Positions 16,001 through 24,776 of a stretch of DNA of 64,000 nt are shown piece after piece. This stretch comes from Eggerthellaceae bacterium (GTDB lineage Bacteria; Actinomycetota; Coriobacteriia; Coriobacteriales; Eggerthellaceae). The stretch's first letter is position 1; each line of letters begins with the position of its first letter. The translations under genes and the position numbers were made by a program. The stretch spans positions 1-64,000 of the forward strand of contig JAFSHA010000026.1 of assembly GCA_017440565.1 (NCBI GenBank), read 5' to 3'. The notes under the pieces are model-generated. The model ran no database searches, was not told the origin of the DNA, and saw only the letters and a program-made list of their open reading frames with translations.

Positions 16001-17249
16001 GACACCGCTTACCGCGGCGCGCCATCTTCCCTGGGATATGAAGTTCGACCTGCTCGTCATCGACGAAGCCTCGCAAATCGAAACGCTTCAGGCCATCGGG
16101 TTGCTCGAACGCGCCCGGCAGGTGCTCGTGGTGGGCGACCAGAACCAGCTGCCTCCCGCCTCGTTCTTCGCCGTCAAAGCCGACCCCGCCGAATTCGGCA
16201 TCGCCTGCCGCGGCGAGTCGCTGCTCGACGAGTGCATGATATCTGGACTCGCCCAGCTCATGTTGCGCTGGCACTACCGCAGCCGCCACGAAAGCCTGAT
16301 CGCGTTCGCCAACCGCACGTTCTACCGTAACCGCCTGCTCACCTTCCCCTCGGCCGACGACCGCATATCGCGCGTGAGGCTGCGCTGGGTAGAGGGCGCC
16401 TACGACGGCCACGGACGTAACGAGGCGGAAGCGCGCGCCATTGTAGACGAGCTCAAACACCGTTTCACGGAAGGGTTCGGCAGCGAAAACGGCTGCAGCA
16501 TCGGCGTCATCACGTTCAACGTCAAGCAGCAGGCGCTGGTGAACAGCCTGCTTGGCAGGGAGTTTTCCCAAGATCCCGCCTTCGCCCACTGGGCACGCAG
16601 CGGAAGCGAGCCTCTGTTCGTGCGCAACCTGGAAACCGTGCAGGGCGACGAGCGCGACCTTATCCTGCTCTCGATTACGTACGGCCGCGACGCCAACGGG
16701 CGCCTTTCGCTCAACTTCGGTCCTGTCAACAAAGCTGGCGGCGAACGCCGTCTGAACGTGGCGCTCACGCGAGCGCGTTGCGAGATGCTGGCGTTTTCGA
16801 CCATGACCGCGGGAGACATCGAACTTACCGACGCCCACTCGAAAGGCGCGCACGTCATGCGCGACTTCCTGGCCTACGCACAAGGGGCCCGCGTCAACGA
16901 GGCTCCAGAAGGCAAGCCCGGCGGCGAAGCCTGCGTCATTGCCAAACGCCTTTGCGTTGAGCTGGGCCGACACGGGTACAAAACCCAGCTTGATGTCGGC
17001 ACGTCCCACGCGAAGGTCGACGTAGCCGTGGTGGACCCGCGCGACGAAAGACGCTACCTTGCCGGCATCCTGCTTGACGGGAAGTCGTACCGCATGGCAC
17101 GCTCCACGCGCGACCGCGAGCTAGGCCGCATCGAGCAGCTGCGTGAACTGGGTTGGAACGTCCTGCGCCTGTGGTCGGTCGACTTCCTCTACGACGAGCA
17201 GCGCTGTCTCGAACGCGCAATCGTTTTCTTGGAGGAAGCCGCTCGCTAG
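13020..17249 (+). CDS. Transglutaminase-like / SF1 helicase / PD-(D/E)XK-type nuclease protein
   Basis: A 1409-residue modular protein. Residues 1-120 look like a beta-sandwich (CARDB/Ig-like). Residues about 205-250 have a transglutaminase-like Cys (RKGTCIDLAFTYASL) and His (THAFVGV). After an acidic linker comes a Upf1/Dna2-type SF1 helicase: Walker A GPPGAGKTQ (about 465), DLLVIDEASQIE (about 1012), VVGDQNQLPP, a WHYRSRHESL arginine motif, VQGDERDLILLS and GGERRLNVALTRAR. The last 110 residues (DVAVVDPRDERRYLAGILLDGKSY) have the layout of a Vsr/MTES_1575-type nuclease domain. The start is GTG at 13020 with AAGGA upstream. Relatives (DUF4011-type helicases) occur in accessory and defence islands; a defence role here is inference. 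It is the only plus-strand gene in its neighbourhood. Confidence 0.85.
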   Translation: MNSKVKVSVNARETLNYANSCAGQPIVSSVEVENTGEIRLENARLVLRAQENEIVRASFDLPPLEPKQKASLSCAGVRANPRVIQLVTESYESAVHAEVLCGADLLGGASHTINVQPIDMWEGFEATIALASFCTPNHPALAGVCSRAAEMLKEKHGSSSLSGYDNADPQWPRHQAAALFNALAEQKIAYAPPPNSFEHGQRIRLADRVLRERKGTCIDLAFTYASLLSSVRLSPIILMYDTHAFVGVRIKPEKASNAICKSKEELCKLVEGEDPSVLLVECTTLTHTSSNDFEAAVKAGTAKFAERPGFEYWLDIDAARARGSRPIPLFAEGAAESASSEGAGSLGETEGDVEGASATEPDANREAQAETCLSAGEGASVDSARPGTRRPNDEVIAQLREHAGELGYNELTRALMGEPLKHAHCDIPEPSFIDPAGMLVPLAADASQLRAMQYVAEGGSCVLVGPPGAGKTQVIANVAANAVARGKTVLVAARNAEPLNVIADRMASACMSPFVLELQDKNASPSTALAQLELAATFDKADAEALLETRGFVHGERVGLDDPTSVVELSRNLDAYGTALSRKDETGRSLRDHICAYQAFRNASDMIVLGNEAIEALSSKQAFERMLTLIEDATDHVTLMEGVQNHPLAHIDELDASETTSALHLQADMRAAQLFELKAGLDELDALVADEAPVAHIQEAAPPLLRDLAEICANPWLNQHVGLLVKQLTSKHCALAAQADEFALEVGRLWKEGFFALSAEELACDWAQACSAPLWQRRRAKEGILGKLQDHAWKSLSFDDVENAIGALEYHEERRRFASLSLLADAASISALLEEEIEACESIARAGDEINEWRRWLKLREEALELGLGSMVAALEAGEDAGEVALAAKKAVYQALCFKAIGGNRHLRGFSGASFERAIDRYVAADRDARARSARALLESSLARTAETLADTRLVDQVERFKSAVQSKGRGETHRALLEAFPNVALGLCPCVLATPLTAARHLPWDMKFDLLVIDEASQIETLQAIGLLERARQVLVVGDQNQLPPASFFAVKADPAEFGIACRGESLLDECMISGLAQLMLRWHYRSRHESLIAFANRTFYRNRLLTFPSADDRISRVRLRWVEGAYDGHGRNEAEARAIVDELKHRFTEGFGSENGCSIGVITFNVKQQALVNSLLGREFSQDPAFAHWARSGSEPLFVRNLETVQGDERDLILLSITYGRDANGRLSLNFGPVNKAGGERRLNVALTRARCEMLAFSTMTAGDIELTDAHSKGAHVMRDFLAYAQGARVNEAPEGKPGGEACVIAKRLCVELGRHGYKTQLDVGTSHAKVDVAVVDPRDERRYLAGILLDGKSYRMARSTRDRELGRIEQLRELGWNVLRLWSVDFLYDEQRCLERAIVFLEEAAR

Positions 17250-17289
17250 ACCGAAGGCGGACCGCTAAACCAAAGACAGCCGGGCCCCG

Positions 17290-17835
17290 TTACATGAACG
17301 CGAGCGCCACCGCAGCGCCGCACATGATAGCGGGGCCGAACGGCACGTCCTTCAGCAAGATGGGGCGTGCCGGGTCGGGAATGCCGTCGCCATCGACGTC
17401 ATTGGAGGTGGCCAGCTCCTCATCCGTACGCGGAATCTTCCACCCCAGGCGCGGCAGCGCAAACGAAAGGACCAGCGACGCCACGCAGGCCACCATAAGA
17501 CACACAAGCCCACCCTCAATGCCCAGGTACAGGCCGACCATGGCCAAAAGCTTGATATCGCCGCCGCCCATAGCGCGCTTGTGCGTGATCATCTCGTACA
17601 CGGCCGTGACCAGAAGCAGGCCGCCACCCAGCAGGATGGCACCCACGATTCCTTGGGAAAACGTGATCGGCGCCGTGGTTACGCCGCCGAAATGCACGGC
17701 CAAACGCCACGCCAGCCACACGACGAACAGCGCCACGATAACGGGGTCGGGAATGCGCAGCGTACGCAGGTCGATGACGGTTGCCACAACCAGAAGGCCG
17801 ATGAACGCCGCGTACACGACTATCGTCAAAAGCAT
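17290..17835 (-). CDS. A24-family prepilin peptidase
   Basis: A 181-residue membrane aspartyl protease of the TadV/CpaA/PilD type, which cleaves and may methylate prepilin signal peptides. It lacks the N-terminal methylase domain, as usual for CpaA. The first catalytic Asp is in VATVIDLRTLRIPD, the second in the GxGD motif AMGGGDIKLLAMVGLY. Several hydrophobic segments span the length, ending FGPAIMCGAAVALAF. A soluble, Asp-rich insert (TDEELATSNDVDGDG) lies near residue 140. No pilin or Tad secretion genes are in the window, so its substrate is unknown. Confidence 0.88.
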   Translation of the reverse strand: MLLTIVVYAAFIGLLVVATVIDLRTLRIPDPVIVALFVVWLAWRLAVHFGGVTTAPITFSQGIVGAILLGGGLLLVTAVYEMITHKRAMGGGDIKLLAMVGLYLGIEGGLVCLMVACVASLVLSFALPRLGWKIPRTDEELATSNDVDGDGIPDPARPILLKDVPFGPAIMCGAAVALAFM

Positions 17836-17891
17836 CGCGCCCCCTTCCGCCTTTACCGATCTTTCGCCAGCCGCCCTGCCGCCCGCATGGG

Positions 17892-19244
17892 CTAACCGAA
17901 AATGAGCTCGCGCTCCTCGCCCGTCAGCGCCGCACGCGCCTGATCACGCAGGTTGTTCACGCCAATGAAGAACTGGCGCATCATGACCACCACGAGGTAA
18001 CGGCCCTTCGGCGTGAGCGTAAGCTCCTCTGCGTTGTCGGTGGCAAACGCGCCGCACGCGCGCATGAACGCCATCTCCACAGGCAGACCGACGTCGATCG
18101 AGCAACCGAAGTCACGCTCGAACTCGCGCTTGTCGAGGCGCAGGCCGAACAGCTGCATCATGAAGCGGTAACGCATGCGATCAAGCTTCTTGAACGTGGT
18201 CTTGCCCATCATGGACATGCGCCCCGCCTCGATGGCCGCGTTGTATTCGTTCACGCTGAACGTGTTCACGTACAGGTTCGACCCCAGATACGTAATGCCA
18301 CCGCTGCCGATGGCGGGGTACTCCTCGTAGTTCACCACGTACTCGTCAATCATGGCATCCGGACCCGCGGCCGAGGTCGACCTGCGGTTGAACGTCCAAG
18401 CGCTGCCGAACTCGAACAGGCCACGCTCGCCGTTGGGGCCGGCGGGCAGATCTGCTTCCGCGCTTCCGGGAACTTCGCCCGTCAGAAGCTCGCAGATAAT
18501 CTCGTAGAATCGCTTCTCGCGGTCATAATCCACCTTGCCAACCGTGCGCGCAAGCGATCGCTCCACCGAAGGCGAGGCCATAAGCGGATAGAACGTGGTC
18601 TGGCTCGCGCCCGATTCAATAACGCGCTCGATGTCGCGAATGAGGATGTCTTCGGTTTGCGCGGGGAAGTTGAAGATCATGTCGGCGTTCATGGACACGA
18701 AATACGGGCTGGCTTCCTGAATGCGCTCCATGATTTCCTGACCACAGCCGTACTTGTCGTAGCGGTCCATCTGCTTGAGCAGTCCGTCGTCGAAGCTTTG
18801 CACGCCAACCGAAAGGCGCTGCACGCGCCCCTGCAGCTTCTCGAGGTAGCTGGGAATCAGGTGGTTGGGGTTGGTTTCGCTGGAAACTTCTTTGATGTTG
18901 AACAGGTCGCGCGCCTGATCGATGGTCTCGCACAGCTCGTCGAGCAGGATGGTGGGCGTGCCGCCGCCGATGTAGACGCTGTCGAAGTCGTAGCCCAGGT
19001 CCTTAAGCATGCGCATCTCCTTGCGCATGTTGGCGAAGTACGGCCGAGCGCGGTCTTCGCGGAAGGGGAAGCGGTTGAACGAACAGTACGGGCACAGACG
19101 CTCGCAAAACGGCACGTGCATATACAGCATGTAAGGCTGGCCGGGCACCGGCGCGGGCATCATGGTTTCCTCGCACGGCCCCAGCTTCAGATAGCCCTTC
19201 GTGCATTCGCGCATAACCGTCGTAAGCATTCGCTCAGAAAGCAT
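17892..19244 (-). CDS. HemN/HutW-family radical SAM protein (coproporphyrinogen III oxidase-like)
   Basis: A 450-residue radical SAM enzyme. The 4Fe-4S motif CERLCPYCSF lies at about residues 47-56, preceded by YMLYMHVPF as in HemN/HemW proteins. GGGTPT, SVGVQSFDDGLL and a C-terminal HemN-like domain (RMRYRFMMQLFGLRLDKREF) follow. The CPYCSFNRFPF wording and length fit the HutW/ChuW-type branch, which acts on heme or porphyrins anaerobically, better than HemW. No heme uptake or heme synthesis gene is adjacent, so oxidation of coproporphyrinogen and heme breakdown both remain possible. Several in-frame ATGs occur near the start; 19244 gives the full frame. Confidence 0.82.
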   Translation of the reverse strand: MLSERMLTTVMRECTKGYLKLGPCEETMMPAPVPGQPYMLYMHVPFCERLCPYCSFNRFPFREDRARPYFANMRKEMRMLKDLGYDFDSVYIGGGTPTILLDELCETIDQARDLFNIKEVSSETNPNHLIPSYLEKLQGRVQRLSVGVQSFDDGLLKQMDRYDKYGCGQEIMERIQEASPYFVSMNADMIFNFPAQTEDILIRDIERVIESGASQTTFYPLMASPSVERSLARTVGKVDYDREKRFYEIICELLTGEVPGSAEADLPAGPNGERGLFEFGSAWTFNRRSTSAAGPDAMIDEYVVNYEEYPAIGSGGITYLGSNLYVNTFSVNEYNAAIEAGRMSMMGKTTFKKLDRMRYRFMMQLFGLRLDKREFERDFGCSIDVGLPVEMAFMRACGAFATDNAEELTLTPKGRYLVVVMMRQFFIGVNNLRDQARAALTGEERELIFG

Positions 19245-19318
19245 CTCGTTCGTTCTCCATTCCGAAAATGAGTCAACGAGCCAGGCTCATTGACTCATTG
19301 CATGCAATTTTGTCACCT

Positions 19319-19484
19319 AGGTTGGCGTAGTAAGTCAGCGAGCGGAGCCGTGGTGCCTTCAGATGGCGCGTCTCGCAGCTGAGCGCACTAAGGTGCGCGA
19401 AGGCAAGCGAGAAAGCGCCAGCTGGAGGCGCCACGGCTCCGCGCAGCGTCGATCGGTTGCGGCGGCCTGACAGCCGCCGCAACC
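19319..19484. repeat. 166-bp structured repeat, copy 2
   Basis: Partner of 12327-12492, with the same length. Its outer helix is GCCGTGGTGCC / GGCGCCACGGC and its terminal hairpin GTTGCGGCGGC / GCCGCCGCAAC, so pairing is kept while bases differ from copy 1. It fills most of the gap between the purD stop and the HemN-like gene. Confidence 0.75.
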
Positions 19485-19487
19485 ACC

Positions 19488-20780
19488 TTACTTCCAGGCG
19501 TCGCGCCCCAGCTGGGCTTTGCGGCCGATATCGTTGCGGTACTGCTTGCCCTCGAAGTTGATGAGATCGCAGGCACGGTAGGCGCGCTCGCGAGCCTTCT
19601 CGAAGGTCGAGCCCAGCGCTACGACGTTAAGCACGCGGCCGCCATTGGTGACCAGCTCTCCATCGTCGTTGAACTTGGTACCCGCATGGAACACCATGAC
19701 GTCCTTAATGGCCTCGGCCTCCTCGATTCCCAGGATGACCTTGCCCTTCTCGTAAGCGCCCGGGTAGCCCTCGCTGGCCAGAACCACGGAAATGGCCCAA
19801 GTATCCGACCACTCAAGCTCGATATCCTCGGGACGCCCCTCGGCCACGGCCATCATGACCTCCACGAGGTCGCTTTCGAGGCGCGGAAGCACAACCTGCG
19901 TCTCAGGGTCGCCAAAGCGCGCGTTGAACTCGACTACCTTCGGGCCGGCGGGCGTCAGCATGAAGCCACCGTACAGCGTTCCGCGGTAGTCGGCGGTGAA
20001 GGGGTCGCGCGCAGTGGCAGCAGCCGACTGCTCCATGATGGCAACCATGGTGGCCATCTCCTCATCGGTCACGATGGGTACCGGCGAATAGACGCCCATG
20101 CCGCCGGTGTTGGGACCCATGTCGCCGTCGTAAGCGCGCTTGTGATCCTGCGCCGGGGCCATGGGGAAGGACTTGCCGCCCGTGACAAAGCACAGAAGCG
20201 AGCACTCCGGGCCAGTCATGCACTCCTCGATAACCACCGTGTGACCCGCCGCGCCGAACGCGCCGTCGAAGCAGTCGCGCACGGCAGCTTCCGCAGCCTC
20301 GAGCGTCTCGGCCACGACAACACCCTTGCCAGCAGCTAGGCCATCGGCCTTGATGACGATGGGCGCGCCCTGCTCACGCACGTACTCAAGCGCCGGCTCG
20401 CACGCGTCGAACTTCGCATATGCGGCGGTGGGAATGTCATTGGCCATCATGAAGGCCTTGCTGTAGGCCTTCGAGCCTTCGAGCATGGCACCGTCTTTGT
20501 TGGGGCCGTACACGGGCACGCCAGCCTCGCGCAGCACATCGGCCACGCCAGCGACCAGCGGCGCCTCGGGGCCCACGACAACCAGGCCGATTTCATTCTC
20601 CTCGACGAAAGCCAGAACGGCAGCGCCGTCCATCATGTCCAGGTCGCCCACGTTTTCGGCAACACCCGCCGTGCCGCCGTTGCCGGGAGCCACGTACAGG
20701 GCGTCGGTGTTCGGAGACTTGGCAAGCGCCCACGCAATCGCATGCTCGCGGCCGCCAGAACCAAGGACCAAAATGTTCAC
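19488..20780 (-). CDS. purD: Phosphoribosylamine-glycine ligase
   Basis: GAR synthetase, the second step of purine synthesis, an ATP-grasp enzyme of 430 residues, the usual length. It starts with [18 protein letters not shown], the N-domain nucleotide-like loop. [16 protein letters not shown] and [10 protein letters not shown] are in the ATP-grasp domain, and [14 protein letters not shown] holds the Mg ligands. The ATG at 20780 has a GAAAGGAACG ribosome binding site. It follows dnaB by 84 bp on the same strand. Confidence 0.96.
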   Translation of the reverse strand: MNILVLGSGGREHAIAWALAKSPNTDALYVAPGNGGTAGVAENVGDLDMMDGAAVLAFVEENEIGLVVVGPEAPLVAGVADVLREAGVPVYGPNKDGAMLEGSKAYSKAFMMANDIPTAAYAKFDACEPALEYVREQGAPIVIKADGLAAGKGVVVAETLEAAEAAVRDCFDGAFGAAGHTVVIEECMTGPECSLLCFVTGGKSFPMAPAQDHKRAYDGDMGPNTGGMGVYSPVPIVTDEEMATMVAIMEQSAAATARDPFTADYRGTLYGGFMLTPAGPKVVEFNARFGDPETQVVLPRLESDLVEVMMAVAEGRPEDIELEWSDTWAISVVLASEGYPGAYEKGKVILGIEEAEAIKDVMVFHAGTKFNDDGELVTNGGRVLNVVALGSTFEKARERAYRACDLINFEGKQYRNDIGRKAQLGRDAWK

Positions 20781-20864
20781 GTTCGTTCCTTTCAGCGAAC
20801 TGTAATTACCAGTATCCGCTATTGTCTCACATATCGCCTGACATACGCGAGCGTTTCCGCGAGC

Positions 20865-22292
20865 TTACATGTAACCAGCAGCCACGGAATCGTCGATGTA
20901 GTCCATGAAGCGGGTGTACTCGGGATTGAAGGCCAGCGTGATGTCGCGCGTGGGGCCGTTGCGGTGCTTGGCCACGATAAGCTCGGCGGTGCCCAGATCG
21001 GGACGACCGTCCTGCTCAGCCTCCATCTCATCCATGCTTCGGTCGATGAACATGACGATGTCGGCGTCCTGCTCGATGGAGCCCGATTCGCGCAGGTCGG
21101 AAAGCATCGGGCGTTTCTTGCCGCGCATTTCAACCGCACGCGAAAGCTGCGAAAGCGCGATGACCGGCATGTCCATCTCCTTCGCGAGGATCTTCAGGCC
21201 ACGCGAGATTTCGCCGACCTCGACGGCGCGGTTGCCGTCACGGCGCGTTTGCGGCGGCTGCATGAGCTGCAGGTAGTCCACGATGATAAGGCCCCTGCCC
21301 TGACCGGAGGCATGGCGCAGCTCGCGGCGCGCCTTCGCGCGGGCCTCCAAGATGGAAAGACCCGGCGAGTCATCAATGTAGAGCTCCAGCTTGGAAAGCG
21401 TGTTCGAGGCATCGGCGATGGCGCTCCAGTCGCCTTCCTGAATGAAGCCGCCGCGAATCTTCGAAAGCGAGACGCGGGCCTCGGCGCACAGGATGCGCTG
21501 CACCAGCTGCCCGGCGCTCATTTCCAGCGAGAAGAAGGCAACCGCCGTACCCGCCTTGGCCGCGTTCACGGCTAGGTTGAGCGCAAACGAGGTCTTGCCC
21601 ACACCGGGACGCGCCGCCAGGATGACCAGGTCGCCGCCGCGCAGGCCATGAAACAGGTTGTCGGCATCCTTGAAGCCGGTGGGCACTCCCGCCATGTGGC
21701 TTTTCTGCTCGGCCAACTTCGTGATTTCCTCGAAGGCGTCGGTAAGCAGCACGTCCATTTTCCGGAAGCTCGATGAAACGCGTTTTTCGGTGACGTTGAA
21801 CAGGGTTTTCTCGGCTTCTTCAACCACTTCGTTCAGGTCGTCGGGGGCATCGTAGGCAAGCGCCTTGATGCTGGCGGAAGCGTACACGAGCTCGCGCAGG
21901 ATGGCGTTGCGCTTGACGATGTCGGCGTGGCGATGCCAATTGGTCAGCGCGAACGTGTTATCGGCCAGCTCGGCCAGATAGGCCTTGCCGCCGGCGGCCT
22001 CGAGCTGGCCCTTAGCTTGCAGCGTATCGGCCAAGGCGATGGGGTCCACCGGAATGCGACGCAGGCACAGGTCGGTCACCGACTCGAAAATGATGCGGTG
22101 CGACGCGCGGAAGAAGTTCTCGGGCTTGAGCTTGAGCACCAGCTCTTCCACTGCCTCGCCGTTGAGCATGCACGCCGCCAGAACCGATTGCTCGGCCTCG
22201 ATGTTCTGCGGAAGCTGCGCATGCTTCATGGTGTCGTTGGAGCTGGCAGCTTGGCTTGCAGCGGGCGGGTTTGCGGAAGGGTTCGCGGGCAT
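20865..22292 (-). CDS. dnaB: Replicative DNA helicase
   Basis: The hexameric replication-fork helicase, 475 residues from the ATG at 22292, chosen for AAAGGA 9 nt upstream; an in-frame ATG at 22364 would add a stretch with no ribosome binding site. The N-terminal domain starts at PQNIEAEQSVLAACM. The RecA domain has Walker A AARPGVGKTS, FFSLEMSAGQLVQR, IIVDYLQLM (Walker B) and SGSIEQDADIVMFI. It comes after rpsF-ssb-rpsR-rplI but is separated from them by a probable terminator and 290 bp, so it may have its own promoter. Confidence 0.96.
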   Translation of the reverse strand: MPANPSANPPAASQAASSNDTMKHAQLPQNIEAEQSVLAACMLNGEAVEELVLKLKPENFFRASHRIIFESVTDLCLRRIPVDPIALADTLQAKGQLEAAGGKAYLAELADNTFALTNWHRHADIVKRNAILRELVYASASIKALAYDAPDDLNEVVEEAEKTLFNVTEKRVSSSFRKMDVLLTDAFEEITKLAEQKSHMAGVPTGFKDADNLFHGLRGGDLVILAARPGVGKTSFALNLAVNAAKAGTAVAFFSLEMSAGQLVQRILCAEARVSLSKIRGGFIQEGDWSAIADASNTLSKLELYIDDSPGLSILEARAKARRELRHASGQGRGLIIVDYLQLMQPPQTRRDGNRAVEVGEISRGLKILAKEMDMPVIALSQLSRAVEMRGKKRPMLSDLRESGSIEQDADIVMFIDRSMDEMEAEQDGRPDLGTAELIVAKHRNGPTRDITLAFNPEYTRFMDYIDDSVAAGYM

Positions 22293-22489
22293 GGCATCGT
22301 GTCCTTTTTTCGCTGGATCTTGAAGCGGCGGTTTATGCAGCGCGGCCTTTTCGAAGGTTCGCAAGGCGCGGCCGCGTTTTGCACCTCGTGGGCAGCCACG
22401 TTATGATAGCGCAAATAGTCGCAGGTCAGTTGGCTTTTTTGCCGTGTGGCGTCGGCCCCTGACGCGCGCTTGGAGTTTTCCATAGCGGA

Positions 22490-22535
22490 AAGGGAAAACC
22501 CCTCCCGCGCCATCTGGCACAGAAGGGGTTTTCCT
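22490..22535 (-). terminator. Terminator after rplI
   Basis: AGGAAAACCCCT / AGGGGTTTTCCCT inverted repeat with the T-rich 3' arm on the minus strand, about 50-90 bp past the rplI stop. Confidence 0.65.
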
Positions 22536-22582
22536 CATTTTCCACAGGACAAACCCGTGGAAAAGTTTTTTCAGCGAGCGTG

Positions 22583-23098
22583 TTACTCGGCCTCGACCTC
22601 AGCGGTCTCCTCGACCTCAGCGGCCTCCTCGACGACCTCTTCCTCAACGAGGTCGGCCTCGGCGCCAACGAGCACGTTGACGGTAGCCTTGATGTCGCGG
22701 TAGATGGAGATGACAACCTCATGCGCGCCGGCAACCTTGATGGGCTTGCCCAGCTCGATGCGGCGCTTGTCGATCTCGACGCCAGCGGCGGCCAGAGCCT
22801 CGGCGACCTGGGCAGCGCCCACGGAACCGAACAGCTGACCCTCTTCGCCAACCTGAGCGACAACCTTGACGGTCATAGCGCCCAGCTTCTCCTGGAGAGC
22901 GACGGCGTCGGCCAGGCGAGTCTCCTCGCGCTTGGCGATGTTGGCCTTGCGCTCCTCGAGCTGCTTCAGGTTGCCCTTGGTTGCCTTGACGGCATAGCCC
23001 TGCGTGAGCAGGAAGTTGTTGGCAAAGCCGGCGGCCACGTCGACGACGTCGCCTTCGCCACCCTTGCCCTTGAGCTCCTTAAGAAGAATAACCTTCAT
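22583..23098 (-). CDS. rplI: 50S ribosomal protein L9
   Basis: L9, 171 residues, with the standard N-terminal start MKVILLKELKGKGGEGDVVDVAAGFANNFLL split here as the RNA-binding module, then the long connecting helix and the C-terminal domain (QLFGSVGAAQVAEAL). The last 25 residues are a Glu/Val/Ala-rich acidic tail that ordinary L9 lacks. The ATG at 23098 has GGAGG upstream and lies 15 bp after rpsR. Confidence 0.96.
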   Translation of the reverse strand: MKVILLKELKGKGGEGDVVDVAAGFANNFLLTQGYAVKATKGNLKQLEERKANIAKREETRLADAVALQEKLGAMTVKVVAQVGEEGQLFGSVGAAQVAEALAAAGVEIDKRRIELGKPIKVAGAHEVVISIYRDIKATVNVLVGAEADLVEEEVVEEAAEVEETAEVEAE

Positions 23099-23113
23099 GG
23101 TAACCTCCTTCGC

Positions 23114-23374
23114 TTAGCGGTTGCGGCGATCGCCACGGCCGCTGACAGCGGGAACCACATACGGCATGAGCGCCATCTCGCGAGCGCGCTTGACGGCGTT
23201 CGCGATGTCGCGCTGGTGCTGGACGCAAGCGCCCGTCACGCGGCGGGGCTTGATCTTACCGCGATCGGTAACATATTTACGCAGCATCTGAGTATCTTTG
23301 TAGTCGACGTACTCCGCGTTGTCCTTGCAGAACTGGCAGTACTTACGACGAGGCTGCTTTGCGTAATCGGACAT
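23114..23374 (-). CDS. rpsR: 30S ribosomal protein S18
   Basis: S18, 86 residues, binds with S6 to the 16S platform. CQFC near the N-terminus and a further Cys in [18 protein letters not shown] mark the Cys-containing (zinc-type) form. The C-terminal extension is short and basic. It sits between ssb (23 bp upstream) and rplI. Confidence 0.96.
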   Translation of the reverse strand: MSDYAKQPRRKYCQFCKDNAEYVDYKDTQMLRKYVTDRGKIKPRRVTGACVQHQRDIANAVKRAREMALMPYVVPAVSGRGDRRNR

Positions 23375-23397
23375 TACTTTAACCTCTTTCGTTTCGC

Positions 23398-23961
23398 TTA
23401 AAACGGGATGTCTTCGTCATAAACCGAGGAAGAGGCGATGGAGGGCGCCGAGGTGCCGTAGCCGCCCGCATTGCCGTAGGATTGCGCATTGCCGTAAGGC
23501 TGGGCGCTCTCCTGGGCAGGAGCGTAGCTGGGCTGGCTTGCGTACGCAGGCTGAGCGCCGTAGGTCGGCGCAGCGTAGGCCTGGTTGGCAGGAGCCTGGT
23601 TGACGTAACCGCCGGAGCCTTGAGCATCCGAGCTGCGGCTGGACATGAACTCCAGCTCGTCGACGATAACCTCAAGCTTGCTGCGCTTCTGACCGTCACG
23701 CTCCCACTGGCTCCAGCGAAGCTTGCCCTCGATGGACACTTTGGTGCCCTTCGTCAGGTATTTCGCAACAGCCTCGGCGCGGGAGCCGAACATGGTGCAG
23801 TCGATGAAGTTCGGGCAATCCTCCCACTCACCGGTCTGCGGGTTCTTGCGACGATCGTTGACGGCAACGCCGAAACCCAGAACGTGCATTCCCGTGCCCG
23901 TCTGGCGAAGTTCGGAGTCGCGCGTCAGGTTACCGCTGATCATGACTCTGTTGATGCTCAT
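23398..23961 (-). CDS. ssb: Single-stranded DNA-binding protein
   Basis: SSB, 187 residues. An OB fold starts at [19 protein letters not shown] and contains the FIDCTMFG and [10 protein letters not shown] segments. A Gln/Ala/Tyr-rich disordered linker of about 65 residues leads to the acidic tip DEDIPF, which recruits replication and repair partners. It lies 51 bp after rpsF in the usual S6-SSB-S18 order. Confidence 0.96.
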   Translation of the reverse strand: MSINRVMISGNLTRDSELRQTGTGMHVLGFGVAVNDRRKNPQTGEWEDCPNFIDCTMFGSRAEAVAKYLTKGTKVSIEGKLRWSQWERDGQKRSKLEVIVDELEFMSSRSSDAQGSGGYVNQAPANQAYAAPTYGAQPAYASQPSYAPAQESAQPYGNAQSYGNAGGYGTSAPSIASSSVYDEDIPF

Positions 23962-24012
23962 TTCGACCTCTTCTCATTCGGAACGGCGCGGAAGCCGTCC
24001 CCCAATTTCACA

Positions 24013-24306
24013 CTAATCGCGGTCCGTGCGGCGGACGATCATGTGGCGAACAACGACGTCGTTGATACGCAGGACACGATCGAGCTCGGCAATGTGATCG
24101 GCGTTCGCGTGGAAATCGATGAGGGTGTAGTCACCATCGGTCAGACCGTTGATCTCGTAAGCGAGTTTGCGCTTGCCCCACACGTCGACGTTGTCAACCA
24201 CGCCAGCACCTGCGGTGATCGTGGTCTCGATGCGCTTCATGACGCCTGCACGAGTTTCCTCGTCGATAGTAGGAGCGACAAAAAACAGCAGTTCATAAGC
24301 CTTCAT
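24013..24306 (-). CDS. rpsF: 30S ribosomal protein S6
   Basis: S6, 97 residues from the ATG at 24306, which has GGAGGTGAGCTG upstream and gives the standard start MKAYELLFFVAP; a longer reading from 24354 would place the ribosome binding site inside the gene. The S6/S18-interaction strand (KRKLAYEINGLTDGDYTLI) is present. It is the first gene of the rpsF-ssb-rpsR-rplI operon. Confidence 0.95.
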   Translation of the reverse strand: MKAYELLFFVAPTIDEETRAGVMKRIETTITAGAGVVDNVDVWGKRKLAYEINGLTDGDYTLIDFHANADHIAELDRVLRINDVVVRHMIVRRTDRD

Positions 24307-24309
24307 CAG

Positions 24310-24375
24310 CTCACCTCCTTTGGACTTTACGGCCCCGGGCTGGTGAAGGCACACACCGGGGCAGGAATTCAGCCT
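24310..24375 (-). promoter_or_regulatory. Possible S6:S18-binding leader of rpsF
   Basis: Just upstream of the rpsF ribosome binding site, the minus strand can form CCCCGG / CCGGGG with a 17-nt loop, followed by CCG. Autoregulatory S6:S18 leaders have a hairpin with a CCG element in this place. The match is by position and outline only. Confidence 0.35.
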
Positions 24376-24776
24376 GCCTAGTTTAGCAAAGCAGATCCCC
24401 TGGGGGAAGATCCAATTTGCTGGCGTTCACATTTGCAACACATGAATCCATCTGGGCCTACAGGCTTTCGCGCGGTGTCGGAGGACGCAGCCACCCGCCC
24501 TCCGACATCCTTCTGCCGGTCCGATCAGCGGCCCGCGAAAGCCCCGTATGGCTCAGGCGTGATCCCATGCCTCGCAACGTCTTTGCCTCTTGAAGGCTTC
24601 TTCTGCTGTTTTCGATCCGCCGAAGCTCATGCCGAAGCTCTTAAGCCCACTATACGGATCGCAAACCGTGCAATCGACGCCGCAACCTTGCAAATTCGCC
24701 CCCTCAACCAGCGGGCGCCAACCGCCCTGATGGATGTTCGGAAGCCGTCCGAGAGGGCTTCTTTCCGCCGCCCTGG

